Positions 33,731 to 45,500 of a stretch of 64,000 bases of DNA are shown one piece after another. Origin of the DNA: Plantago elongata. Lineage: Eukaryota; Streptophyta; Magnoliopsida; Lamiales; Plantaginaceae. The position numbers were made by a program, and so were the translations under genes. The stretch spans positions 26,597 through 90,596 of the forward strand of contig JAYMSP010000078.1 of NCBI GenBank assembly GCA_036897095.1. Direction: 5' to 3'. How positions within the stretch are numbered: the first letter of the stretch is position 1; each line of letters opens with the position of its first letter. The notes under the pieces were generated by a model that was not told the origin of the DNA, made no database searches, and was given only the letters and a program-made list of their open reading frames with translations.

Positions 33731-36700
33731 ATGGTCCGGCCCACTTCCCTCCGCCTTACCGGCCGGTCTATCTCCTCCTTGCTCCGCCCTAACACCGCCA
33801 CCACTGTAACACTAATCTAGCTCCTCTTCTTCTTTATCATTCTCCTTTCTATTTTGCATTAGTGTGTGTATATAATGAATTGCTGATTAACATTTTTCTT
33901 CTCGATTTCCAGTTCTGTGATCCCTTATTGAGAGAAGAAACTAGGAGTTTCAGAACATTAACGTCTAGTATCCTTTCGAATCAAAATAGTTTCGGAAATG
34001 GTACTGAATTTGAAATTTGAGTAGTATTGCTCAGAAGTGTTTGTGTTTTCCAAGACCTGGTTTTTATTTTGTTTGGCAATGCAGGGGATGAAGACAAATC
34101 TTGGCTGAAGCTCGGGACGTGTAGTTATTTCTGTCGGGCGAGACGGATTCACAGCTCTGGTGATCTGTTTGTCATTTTAGTTTTTGTTTAGTATCTGAGG
34201 TTGCTGTGATCTTTTTGTTGCATTTTTGTGTGAGAAATGAATGAGGGGTATCAAGCGGGGTTTTTTAGGCTTCTTCTATGTAGCAAGACGAACATTGATA
34301 TATTTGCAGAAACTCTGGATACAAAATAAGCTGAAATAGGAAATAATTTGCTTGTAGTTCTAGTTTCAAAGCCTTTCGTTTCGTAGTTTTTGAATTGTGA
34401 TTGAACAAACTGTGCTAAATGTGAATGATATAGTGTGTTTTGCATTTCTTTCTCCTATGGCTTATTTTTACCCTCTTTTCTATTACCTTCCTTTTCTGTT
34501 CTTTCTTTCTAACTTAATTCTATCTTGCATGTACAGCACAATTGTCAAAAGATTATTATGAAGTCCTTGGGGTCCACGAAAAGGCAACAGTATCTGAAAT
34601 CAAGATAACCTATTATGAGGTATGCCATCACGTTTTGCAAGAACTTGTGAATTGATGATATATATGTATATATATGTATATATATGTATATATAAAACTC
34701 CCAACTGTTCGTGTGTTGTTAAAGTATGTCGTGAATCTGTAGCTAGCGAAAAAGTTGCATCCTGATACAAATAAGGGTGACCCAGAAACGGAGGAGAAAT
34801 TTCAATTAGTTCATAAGGCATATGAGGTAAATTTTGATGGTCGTCAAGTCTGCTAGTTAATTACATATTTATCCTTATTCATTTAGAATCTGTTTATCTT
34901 ATTCTGGGTTCCTCTTTTGTAGGTCTTGAAAGATGAAGAAAAGCGTCAGCAGTATGATCAGGTCTTGCTACCATTTTTTATGATGTTCATGAGGCCCTGG
35001 GTGTGGGGTGTGGGTGTACAGATATAATGTGCGCATACACATTTACAGAAATCATTGCAGTAACCCCCACACCCACACCCTGCATCATCAAAATTTTACA
35101 TCTATGTCTAACTATTTGTTACACATTTATTAATATTATTTTACAGATTGGTCATGAAGCCTTTGAACGCATTAGTAATGGTGAAGATCCTACTTTTGAT
35201 CCGTTCCCAAATGTATGCGTTTGTTCTTACACCTTTACTTCTCTAGATCTAGCAATATATGTCTATGTGACCGGATATTAATTTTTACTAGATTCTTATA
35301 GGTTGCTGCTTAGACTGATTTAGATGTATGATTTGACATATTATCCATAATTATTGCATTTCTTTGCAACTTGGCCTTCATGTGCATGTTGACATACCAT
35401 GCCATAATCTTTCGTTGTGGCTTGGCTATAAAATAGTGATAATGTGTGAAACTGAAGTGTTTAGTTATTTATTTTCATCCAATTGCATCTCTAAACTTGA
35501 AGTCACTTCTTAATGTCTTCACCTGTTTGGCATAAGCCGAAAATCGACACACTTTGAATCTGAATTTTGGTGATCGAGTAGTAAAAAGTTTACTATTAAT
35601 GTACACCATTCATCTGTTAATCTGCATAGTCTTATTCTACATTTCGTTATTATTCTACAAAAGAGTAATGGTAGCCAGTAAACTGGTAAAATGCTGTAGC
35701 CAATTGACCTCTGGAGCTTGACATTTTCCATATTCTGTAACGGTTGCAGTCTAATCCTTACAAGTGGGACGTGGGAGGTGAAGATGTGAAGGTCTTGAGT
35801 ACACACAGAGATCTGTTTGAATTTTTCCGTGTTGTTCCTTTTTGAGAAAATTATTGACTTACTAGTTTATTCCGTGTGTAGGTTTCGATTGAACTATCAT
35901 TTATGGAAGCAATTCAGGGGTGCACTAAAACACTGTCTCTTCTGACTGATTTGGCTTGCGTTACTTGTGGTACTGCAATGTGTGTTTCTGAAATATAATT
36001 TAGTTAAACTGATGAGTTATACTGATATGCCTCTCCCAGTTTTTTATGTGCTGGTTCTCTTAATTAGTCAATGTATTATTTCTTTCTTTGTTGCCGTTTT
36101 TCAGTCATATTTCCTTTTTATTCTCATGGTGCCGTGAAACTCATCTTGATCATGTTAGGTGGAGCTGGCATTCCTCCTGGGACCAAACCTCAGACTTGTA
36201 AAAAGTGTAAAGGCTCTGGCATGGTGAGTACCCTATCATAACTAAAACTGTGGTATTTTTAAATTTGGTGTAACCTATGGGTTTATTTCAGGTTGTATCT
36301 GAAGATGGCACAATCACAGTTAAACACTTTTGTCGGAATTGTGGTGGATCAGGAAAAATTGCATCGGTATGAGCTATCTGAGAATCTGTCATAGTTTACT
36401 TTATTCGCGTGCTTGTCAATCACGACATCCTCTGCCCCTGCTTGGTTTTTCATTTGGTCAGTATGACAGTAGCCGTTTGGTTTTTTATTTTTTAACAGGT
36501 GATATGCTTGTTGGGTAACAGATTATATTTTCATTTTATTGGTTAGATCATGAAAATTTAATTCATGTGGTCCTCTGGCATAGCCCCATTAGCTAAAAGT
36601 GCATTGCATTTTGCTTCATCACTCAGGAACCGTCACTCCTTGGCCCAAATGTGATATGCTGAGGCAAACCACTGATGTATTTTCATTTTATCTTTGCCCA

Positions 36701-38675
36701 ATCTCAAAAGAAATAAAAAAATTCTTGAGTTACCAACCGTAAAAGGTACTCCGTAGTAGTATAAGCGTAGTACATTGCCAAGTCATTGAATCTCATGAAG
36801 TAAATCTCTGAATACATGGAGGTCATCAGATATCATGAAGTAAAGTCTGAATATGTTAAGATGGAAGATTCAAAATGACTCTTGTTGATTAATGATTATG
36901 TGCATCAAGATCAGATTCTCTTTTTCTTTTTTTATTCTTTAGTTCAATGAGGGGATTGGATTAATGTATGATCAGCTAAACACTACAATGACAATTAATA
37001 ATTATTAATTACTGCCATGTACTAAAATTTATTTTCACAATTGCAACAGATTCTCTGCAAATCTTGCAAAGGAAGACGGGTAGTGAGAGGAAATAAAACA
37101 GTGAAGTTAAATATCATCCCAGGTATGCTCACATAAGTTGGATTCTTCGTTGATTTATTCATTTTGCTTCGTGTGCTTCAGACTAATTTTGTACGCATGA
37201 TCTTTTACTTTTACCCATGATCTTTATTAACCATTTAATCCCCCTCAAATATTAATAGTACTAGTAGTAATCGTTTCTACTTGTTATTGCTGGTTGATAT
37301 GTTTCATTTTATTTATTGTGATTTATCTCCCAACTGCTAATTGTATAGGGGTGGACAACAATGAAACTATCAAGATTCCAAAAAGTGGTGGAACAGATCC
37401 TGATGGAAATCAAAATGGTGATCTTTATGTTACCGTCAAGGTTTGCCCCCTTTACCCTCCTTTCATTTTCACAAACAACTTATTACTATTTGGATTTGTA
37501 GGCATTTCATAAACTTGTGCTGGATGCTTTTACAGATCAGAGAAGACCCAGTATTCCGCAGAGAGAAAGCTGACATTCACGTTGATGTGGTTTTGAGCAT
37601 TTCTCAGGTATTACATTTCAAGTGATAGTTGTCTTAAAAATTAAAATGGACAAGCATTTTGATTTTTGGTGCACTATTGATGCTTTCAGAGAAAAAATGC
37701 TGTCTGATTGTACTAGACCTATTTATAAGAAACTGCAGCTCGAAATACCCTTAGCTTTGAATATCTTCAAGTAACTAAAATGATGCTTGTCCTGAGGCCT
37801 ATTTGTCACGTCTGATCATGTACTTCCCTATATACTTTCCAGGCAATGCGAGGAGGAACAATCAAGGTGCCAACTCTGACAGGATATGATGTTGTTAAGG
37901 TTTGCAACTCCCTTTTCATTTATTTCCTGTTAGGCATGTTATGTAGGAACCTAAGAAATTCAGTGAGCATGTCATTACTTTTAAGGCTCTTATTAGTCCA
38001 GAATCTGCTATTCCAAAACTTCAATTTAATTGGTTATGTTGGAATTAATTTGTATTGTCTGTGTTTGGTAGGTACGTCCGGGCACAAAAACTGGCCAGAA
38101 GGTTGTTTTGAAGAAAAAAGGTAAACGGGACTTTTATTTTGTCCATATCATAAGCTTTATATGTCGAGCCATTATTAGCTGAATCCATTTTGTTGAACTT
38201 GTTAAGCATAGCTTAGATTGCATTGATTGTTATATTTTGTTTTATGTAACATTTGGAAATGCAATGGGACAAGGTCACGAACAAATAGTATGAATTTACC
38301 TCTTTGGTTTATGCAGGAATCAAAGTTCGGAACACATTCTCTTTTGGGGACCAGTATGTCCACTTCAACATCAGCACTCCCGAGTGAGTCATTACATGAA
38401 TTGTTCGCTTATCTACTCCATGGAGTAACTTTAAGTTTAATTACAGTGGCTAATGTACGAAATATTAGTCTGAGTTACTTCACAATACCCAATACCCTCC
38501 CTAGATATGCAAGGTTTGTTGGTGCAGAGGAGGTAGCATTGTCGTTTGATAAATTGTCCTCATTTTCCCTCTTATCAGAAATTCAACTCCGGAGCAGCGT
38601 GAATCGATTGAGGAGTTTGATAAAGAAGGGCAAGGAAACGAGAAGAAAGTGGAACCTGCCGCTGCATCAGGCTGA
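33731..38675 (+). CDS. Mitochondrial type I DnaJ (Hsp40) co-chaperone, 18 exons
   Basis: Co-chaperone that stimulates Hsp70 ATPase; similar to Arabidopsis GFA2. Exons: 33731-33805, 33913-34000, 34085-34159, 34537-34619, 34743-34826, 34923-34961, 35147-35212, 35750-35791, 35882-35969, 36159-36223, 36292-36366, 37050-37122, 37349-37440, 37536-37607, 37843-37899, 38072-38120, 38317-38383, 38579-38675; 428 residues. Residues 1-78 are basic and hydroxylated with RSFRTLTS and RARRIHSS, fitting a mitochondrial presequence. J-domain 84-148 with HPD at 113-115. The zinc-binding domain has four CxxC pairs (210/213, 227/230, 249/252, 263/266), followed by the client-binding domains ([38 protein letters not shown]). 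The glycine/phenylalanine linker after the J-domain is nearly absent. Confidence 0.92.
34655..34692. repeat. Short (ATATATGT)n microsatellite
   Basis: About four ATATATGT-type units in a DnaJ-gene intron. Confidence 0.8.
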
Positions 38676-39790
38676 AGTGAACCAAGGGCAACTGTTCGTT
38701 TCCAAACATCACCAAAATAAGAGAGAACAGTAAATTACTATATACTGCTTCCAAATCCTGGAGCCAAAAGATTTTATTCAATCGGCTCGTTGACAGTTAC
38801 CGTATTACACGGGCTGGATATGTTGTGTTTTGTCAACGGCTCAACACTGAACCATATTCGTCATCAATAGTATTTTCCAGAGAAAAGCTGCAGGCTGTAG
38901 CTTTTGTACATAGGCACACATTGTTTGACTTTTAGGCAATAACTCCGGCATGTATGCGCATCCCGCAATTTAAAACCTGGTTGTTAGTAGTATTATTTTT
39001 GAAAAGGATGAAACAACTCTCACTCACAGTCACAGATACAGTATTCTTCTTCCTGCTTGCAAATTAGGAATTGTTTTCCATGTTGTGAACCTTAATATTT
39101 ACTTTGTATATTCCTTTGTTAAAGTTACTATTTTGAAATACACAGTACTATATTTTACATACATGTTTTTTGTGGTTGCTTTTTATTCAGGCTTGATTAG
39201 TTCAGTGAGTATTGCATTCAATCAGTTACAACTTTATTTTCAAAAACGGGTAATTCTGTCGATACTAATGGTCACTGTTCAATCCATTTATATACACTAG
39301 TAAAATTGTGATGTGCATCTGATATTAAAATTAAATAGAGAAACTCTCCTACTAAGAGTTCGAAAAGTCTTAAGATTCCTACATAAAATAATTCAGTCAA
39401 TAATTATATAACATACAATATTATAAATATACGAAAATTTACAATTTATATACAATTTACTTCTTCTTTTTCTTTTTAGATTTTTTAATTTTATAAGTAA
39501 GATGTGAAGTTAAAATTAATTAAATTGAATAAAATTAAATTAATTTGTATAATAACGACTTTTAAATAGTTCGTTTTCAGAATAGTAAAAGATAAAGATG
39601 TTATTTGATAATTTTATGAACGGAGCGTCCTAAAAAGTGTGATAATACTTGAGCGGATGCCGGATTTGTCCCATGTAGCTGAAAAACCTTTCCCTTCCGT
39701 TGTGGACATGTAAAGTTTTGAGTGTTAGTTGTATTGTGTGACTATGATTTCAATGTTTGCAGAGTAATTACAAGTTATACTATTTCTTCA
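38676..39790. other. Spacer between DnaJ and PPR genes
   Basis: The DnaJ 3' untranslated region and AT-rich sequence. No coding signal. Confidence 0.5.
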
Positions 39791-41560
39791 ATGTTTGCAA
39801 CCAAATGTACCTCCTCATTACAATTCAAATTTCCCTCATTTTCTCTTCAATTCTGTTTAACTGCAGTTCCAACCCTGTCAAGAAGTTACAGCAACTCCAT
39901 TGATACAGGATCATTTTACACCTCCCTTCTCGACAAATCTACCAACAGGACTCACCTCAACCAAATCCATACCCAATTACTCACACACAACTTGCATAAC
40001 AACGGTTTTAACATAACCAAATTCATCTATGCTTGCTCAAAACTCAAAGAAATCGACTATGCCCGCCAAATGTTTGATCATTTTCCCCACCCCTATGTTT
40101 TCTTGTGGAACGCGATTATCAGGGGGTATTATCTTTGCAATATGCCAAATGAAGTTGCTGAGATGTATTCAAGGATGCACCGGTCCTTTGGTGTTCCTGA
40201 TGAGTTTACATTCTCGTACGTTCTTAGAGCTTGTGGTAGTTTGATGGATCTGCGGATTGGTTCGGCGGTTCAAGCTCAGATTTTGATACGTGGGTTTGAT
40301 CAGGATGAGTTTTTGCAAAATGGGACCTTGTCGTTTTATGTTAATTGTGGGGACGTTGATCGAGCTCGTGTTCTCTTAGATGGGTTAGAAAGAAAGACAG
40401 TTGTTGCATGGACTTCGATTATTTCAGGGTTGACCAATAGTGGACGCCCTAGTGAGGCTTTGAGGGTGTTTAAAGACATGAGAGGATCGGAGGTGAGGCC
40501 CGATGGGATAGCTATGGTTAGCGTTTTGAAGGCGTATTCTGAGATGGAAGATTTGAAACAGGGAGCCAGTCTTCATGGTTTGGTGATTAAATTCGGGATT
40601 GAGTGCGAGCCTGACCTGGGTGTGGCACTAATTTCTTTGTATGCCAAATGTGGACAGGTAATGGCAGCAAAATTACTATTCAATCAAATGAAGATTCATA
40701 ATGTCATTCTACTGAACGCCATGATTTCTGGCTTTGCTAAAAACGGGTATGCTGGTGAAGCATTGAAGCTTTTCCAAGAGATGATGATGAGAAATATTAA
40801 GCCTGATGCTATCACTATACAGTCCTCTATATTGGCTTGTGCCCAACTGGGATCGCTTCAACAAGCAAATTGGATAGATGACTACGTTAAGAACAGTGAA
40901 TACAAAGGTAATGTGACTGTGAACACAGCTTTGATTGATATGTATGCAAAATGCGGAGGCGTGGAGCTGGCTCGCCAAGTATTTAACAGAACAGCGAATA
41001 GAGATGTATATGTGTGGAGTGCAATGATAGTGGGTTATGGATTGAACGGGCGTGGGAAAGAAGCCATAGACCTTTATAATGAAATGAAGAATAGCAGTAT
41101 CCGGCCTAATGCTGTCACTTTCATCGGCCTTATTATGGCTTGTAGCCATTCAGGACTTGTAGCTGAAGGATGGGAGATTTTCCAAACCATGAAAGAATAT
41201 GGCGTTGAACCTCAGGAAAAGCATTATGTTGGAATAGTTGATTTGTTAGGACGTGTGGGTTATTTAAACAAGGCCTATGATTTCATAAAGGCGATGCCGC
41301 TTGAACCTACTGTTTCAGTTTGGGGAGCCCTCTTGAACGCGTGTCAGATACACCGGGACGTGATACTTGGTGAATATGCTGCGGAGAAACTTTTTGCCTT
41401 AGACCCAGTAAACATAGGTCATTACATGCAGCTCTCAAATCTTTATGCTTCAGCAGGCATGTGGAACGGTGTGGCAAAAGTCAGACTCTTGATGCAATCT
41501 AAAGACTTGAAGAAAGTGTTGGGATATAGTGAGTGTTTTCAAGTTTCAGCCGATTCTTGA
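39791..41560 (+). CDS. PLS-class PPR protein, MEF22-like, without DYW domain
   Basis: Intronless, 589 residues. The start is the ATG at 39791 (MFATKCTSSLQ); the frame upstream opens only at a GTG. The N-terminus (to about residue 40, LSRSYSNS) looks like a mitochondrial presequence. Then come SFYTSLLDKSTNRTHLNQIH and a chain of P, L and S repeats (VFLWNAIIRGYY, DEFTFSYVLRACG, TVVAWTSIISGL, VILLNAMISGFAKNGYAGEAL, VYVWSAMIVGYGLNGRGKEAI), ending in an E-like region (VSVWGALLNACQIHRDV, GHYMQLSNLYASAGMW). The overall order resembles Arabidopsis MEF22, a mitochondrial RNA editing factor. Translation stops at KKVLGYSECFQVSADS, where relatives continue into E+ and DYW domains. It probably binds an organelle transcript; an editing role would need a partner. 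Confidence 0.9.
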   Translation: MFATKCTSSLQFKFPSFSLQFCLTAVPTLSRSYSNSIDTGSFYTSLLDKSTNRTHLNQIHTQLLTHNLHNNGFNITKFIYACSKLKEIDYARQMFDHFPHPYVFLWNAIIRGYYLCNMPNEVAEMYSRMHRSFGVPDEFTFSYVLRACGSLMDLRIGSAVQAQILIRGFDQDEFLQNGTLSFYVNCGDVDRARVLLDGLERKTVVAWTSIISGLTNSGRPSEALRVFKDMRGSEVRPDGIAMVSVLKAYSEMEDLKQGASLHGLVIKFGIECEPDLGVALISLYAKCGQVMAAKLLFNQMKIHNVILLNAMISGFAKNGYAGEALKLFQEMMMRNIKPDAITIQSSILACAQLGSLQQANWIDDYVKNSEYKGNVTVNTALIDMYAKCGGVELARQVFNRTANRDVYVWSAMIVGYGLNGRGKEAIDLYNEMKNSSIRPNAVTFIGLIMACSHSGLVAEGWEIFQTMKEYGVEPQEKHYVGIVDLLGRVGYLNKAYDFIKAMPLEPTVSVWGALLNACQIHRDVILGEYAAEKLFALDPVNIGHYMQLSNLYASAGMWNGVAKVRLLMQSKDLKKVLGYSECFQVSADS

Positions 41561-42573
41561 GAGCAGATTTGAAGGAAATGTGATTGTCATTCGTTAATTA
41601 AAAAAAGAAAACGACAGACAAAAAAATAGAGGAACTTTTCGTGGATATCTCTGGGAAAAGAATACTTCGTATCAGATTTCCAGCTTTATTATCTGATCTC
41701 AATCTCATTTCTCAAATCCTTCAATTCTTTCCAGGGCTTACAGCTAAATATTCGAGTTTTAAGCCTCACATAACTACTTCTCAAAGCCCTTCCATTCGCA
41801 GATTATTTCATAGATCTAGAGCGTAGAGTAAAATTTGATCTTTTAATCACTTATTCGTTAAATCGAATGGGAAATATACATAAACACTACTCAGTTTGAT
41901 GCATTTGCCTCTTTTACCCACCCATGTTAAGATCATATATTTGCACCCAAGTTATGGTGATCAGATCCACACATTGGATGCTTAGACTTGTGAGAGCTGA
42001 TTGCAAATACTTGGCACGCAACTACTTTATAAATTTTCAAAATTAAAACAATCATGGTCATGTTGCTCATTCTCACACAGTTGAACGAATAAAATATACT
42101 TCACATAGTAATAATGTTTTATGTAAAGTTATGATTTCAATGAACAAAAAAGGAAAGTACCGGGAAAAAACATTGTAGGGAAACAAGTGTGCGCCTATGC
42201 AGGAACCAACACAATTCTATAACCAATTATTCTCAATAATTTAAAGCTTCATTCCTAAATTCGAGTATTACTGATAGGTTCAGGAAAAAACAATGACATG
42301 CCTGATGAACCTATTTTGGCTGCCACATAAAGAATTTCCGACATTTTTCTCACCAGTAAGCCTCTATCTCTCTCTCTCTCTCTCTCAGCAAAATTCGCAA
42401 GCAGAATACTTGGGAACTTATGATACAACGGTGCAACCAAAACCGAATCTGCATACTCACTTCTTGGAGCACATCAGCACGACTTGTCACTCGACTTGAA
42501 ACTAAAAAAAACTATAGACTAAGATAAAATGTTATGGGGGTTTGTCAAAAAAAAAAAAATGTCATCGGAATTT
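41561..42573. other. Spacer between PPR and CLU genes
   Basis: The two genes converge here. Holds a (TC)n microsatellite at about 42366-42388. No convincing gene. Confidence 0.5.
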
Positions 42574-45500
42574 TTAGGCAGCAGCGGGTTTGGATTTTGT
42601 TTTTGGCTTCTTAGAATCCAAAGCAGCTAAGCCTGATCCCAATCCAACAGGTCCCTGATCTTGCTGAACTGGCTTCAAATTATCACCAACTTCAGTTTCT
42701 GGTACACCATTTGAAGTGTGACCATTAGCTACTTGACTTCCTCCACCAGTCGAGTCATTAAGAGTCTCGTTGTTCGTAGCATCGGTTGTTGAGTTAATGA
42801 TGTTCAGGAGCTGGTTCAGTGGTGGCATAGCTTGGACAGGGACACCATGTGGGCGTATGGAAAGGCCTCTTGCTGCGGCTTTCTTGCGCATATCTGCAGC
42901 AGCCTTACCTGCTCGTTCATCAACTCCTCTTCCTCTGGGGAGTGACTCACTAGCAACTGCGTTGGTAAAGGAGTTGTTTGCAGCAGCACCGGAAGTGCCA
43001 GCACCCCTGGCTATAGCAGCCGCTTGAAATGCTTGCAACAAGTCTGGATGAGCCTGGAGAAGACAGTTGAATTAACAAGAAAAGTAAAATCATCGAAGCT
43101 TATATCATGAAAGTTTTACTTCATATTTGCTCAAGTGTATTTTCCCCAGATCAAGAAGATGGTTCAACCTCTTTAGCAGAGAAAGATTCCTTGAATTTAC
43201 AACTTTGGCTCATATGCAAACACCCTTTTTTTAAACAAAAGGCCTCTATGCAGACCAAACAAGAGTAGATGAATAACTACCCTAGATCAAGGACAACGAA
43301 GTGCAGCTCGGTTGGTTGGTAAGACGCTTCAGTCTTCACCTCCAACCAATAGGTCAGACGTTCGAGTCACCCTTTAGCCGTTTCAAAAAAAAAAAAAACT
43401 ACCCTAGATCAAGTACTTTGCTCTTATTTCTAGACGGTTCGAGAAAGTAAAAGGCTACTGGTTCAATGATTCACATACTTCCTGTGGTATGGAATCAGAA
43501 TCACGTAATTTAACTGCTACACCTGCATCTCTTATGAACAATGATGTTCAAGGAGAAAACATTTCCGATTTGAGGAAATTTAGCCTCGGAGCATTCACTA
43601 TATATCTAACTAAACAAACCATCACCATCTTTTATTCTGGTTATGTAAAGAGAAGGTGCAACTATATATATACCTTTATTATCTCAATCGCCTTTTGAGC
43701 AGAAACAGAATTCAAAGCCTGGCCTTTCTGTTTCTGTGCATTCATCTGCCGGAAAAGATGATCATTAGTTTCCAATGTTTCTCAAGGAAGTGGTGCTTCA
43801 ACAGGATAATTGCATCTACTAAAAGAAATGACAAAATACATATACTTCATCAAGCAATTAAGAGATGAATTATTACTTGCAACTCGCGCGTCTTAAATGT
43901 TTTGATCCAGTTTTGTGAATCCTTTGTTCTCGAGTCATCCTCTCCAACTTGCTTCACAAGGATGTCATATGTTTTATTTTCATGCTGCAAACAAAATATT
44001 TTAGGTGTAAACATATCACCAAATAAAAAGTTAATGAAATAGATTTCTGCTATGGGAAATACCTGATGAGAAAGCTTGAAAGCACCCATAGAGTTGAACG
44101 CTATCGCCAAAGCATGATAGCAGACGGCAGTTTGAATATGTTCCTCCCCGAGCAGCCTTTCATTCTTTTTCAAGGCTTCCTGCAAATACCGGAGGGCTGT
44201 GTCCATCTTTCCAATATCTTGATACATCATAGCAACATTGATGAAAGTAGCAGCCACATCAGGGTGATCTGGTCCAGATGACAAACTAAGCAGAAGCAGC
44301 GCACGGGACATGTGTCTTAATGCAAGCTCCGTCTGGTTAAGACCATGATAGAACAAGGCCATATTCCCATAACTGCATCGGATAACATAATATAAGGTTC
44401 AGAAAAAAAAAATTACAGCACAATGGGGCAGGAGACAATTTCATTTCCCAGGCTGTTCCAGAAACAAAAAAAAAAAAAAGCTTACACCAGTTGGGGTCTG
44501 TGATGTTCTTAGTTACAAGTGAAACAATCTCACGCGTGGAACTAAAATGTAGACATATGACATATCACCCAATTTTCCACTTTATTTCAGCTTGTACTCT
44601 TTTCCGACCCAAAAATAAAAACATTTATTAATCCTTGATCAATCAAGTTGAGGTGGTCAGCTCAGCATTCAGATTCAGTCAAGTTTAACATCTTAAATAC
44701 TTTAGTCATCAACAGAGTAGCTATGTGTTAACATGTCCATGATGGCACTAAAACATCCAACGTGAAGGCCCTTGTTATACAGCATGCATGGTCTTAATCC
44801 TTGATCAGTCAAGTTCAGGTGGTCACCTGAACACGCAAATACACTCTACGACCTAAAAACTTTAGCCAGCTGACTAGGCTAGTACAATAACTTGTTTACT
44901 CTTGAATTAAAAGATCATTCACAGGCAATATGTGCTCGCAAAATATGAAATTAATGGAGGCAAGAATTATGCCTGTGAGCTGTATCAGGGTGATCTAGTC
45001 CCAGGCACCGTTCATTTATGATCAATTCCTTGTGTTGTTGCATTATGGCTCCAGCCATGTCACCAACATGATACAGAACCATAGCTAAGTAGCTGTAATC
45101 AATAGGAAAATGATCAGTGCAAGCATAGATTCATTAAAAATGGAAGGTGAAGCTACCAAGCCAAGCCAAAGCTTATGACAGTAGGACATAAATATAGCAT
45201 ATAAAAAGTACTGGTGTGCTATTTATTTAGAATAAATATCGATCTTATATAAGTTAATCAGTATAGAAAATACCGGCAGCAATTTGCAACCTCCCGATGC
45301 ATGGGACCAGTGACCTGCATATTTTATGTTGAAGCTACTTATTTTGCTTAATTCGAAATTAATGATCAAAATTAGACAAGAAGTAAACCAAGAAGGTTAC
45401 CTGCTGGAGAATTGTAAAAGCTTCAGAAAACATGATGTATGCTTCATTGAGCATTCCCTGAGAGAAGCAATAAACATTTTATAGAAATCTTCATCATAGA

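Noticed and set aside
33968-33976. GTATCCTTT, a U12-type donor look-alike in the DnaJ gene
   Set aside because: Ordinary U2 splice sites on either side give a continuous frame through it, so it is coding sequence.
41641-41826. 61-codon frame with basic residues after the PPR gene
   Set aside because: Opens at a GTG, has no downstream continuation with splice sites, and shows no family motif.
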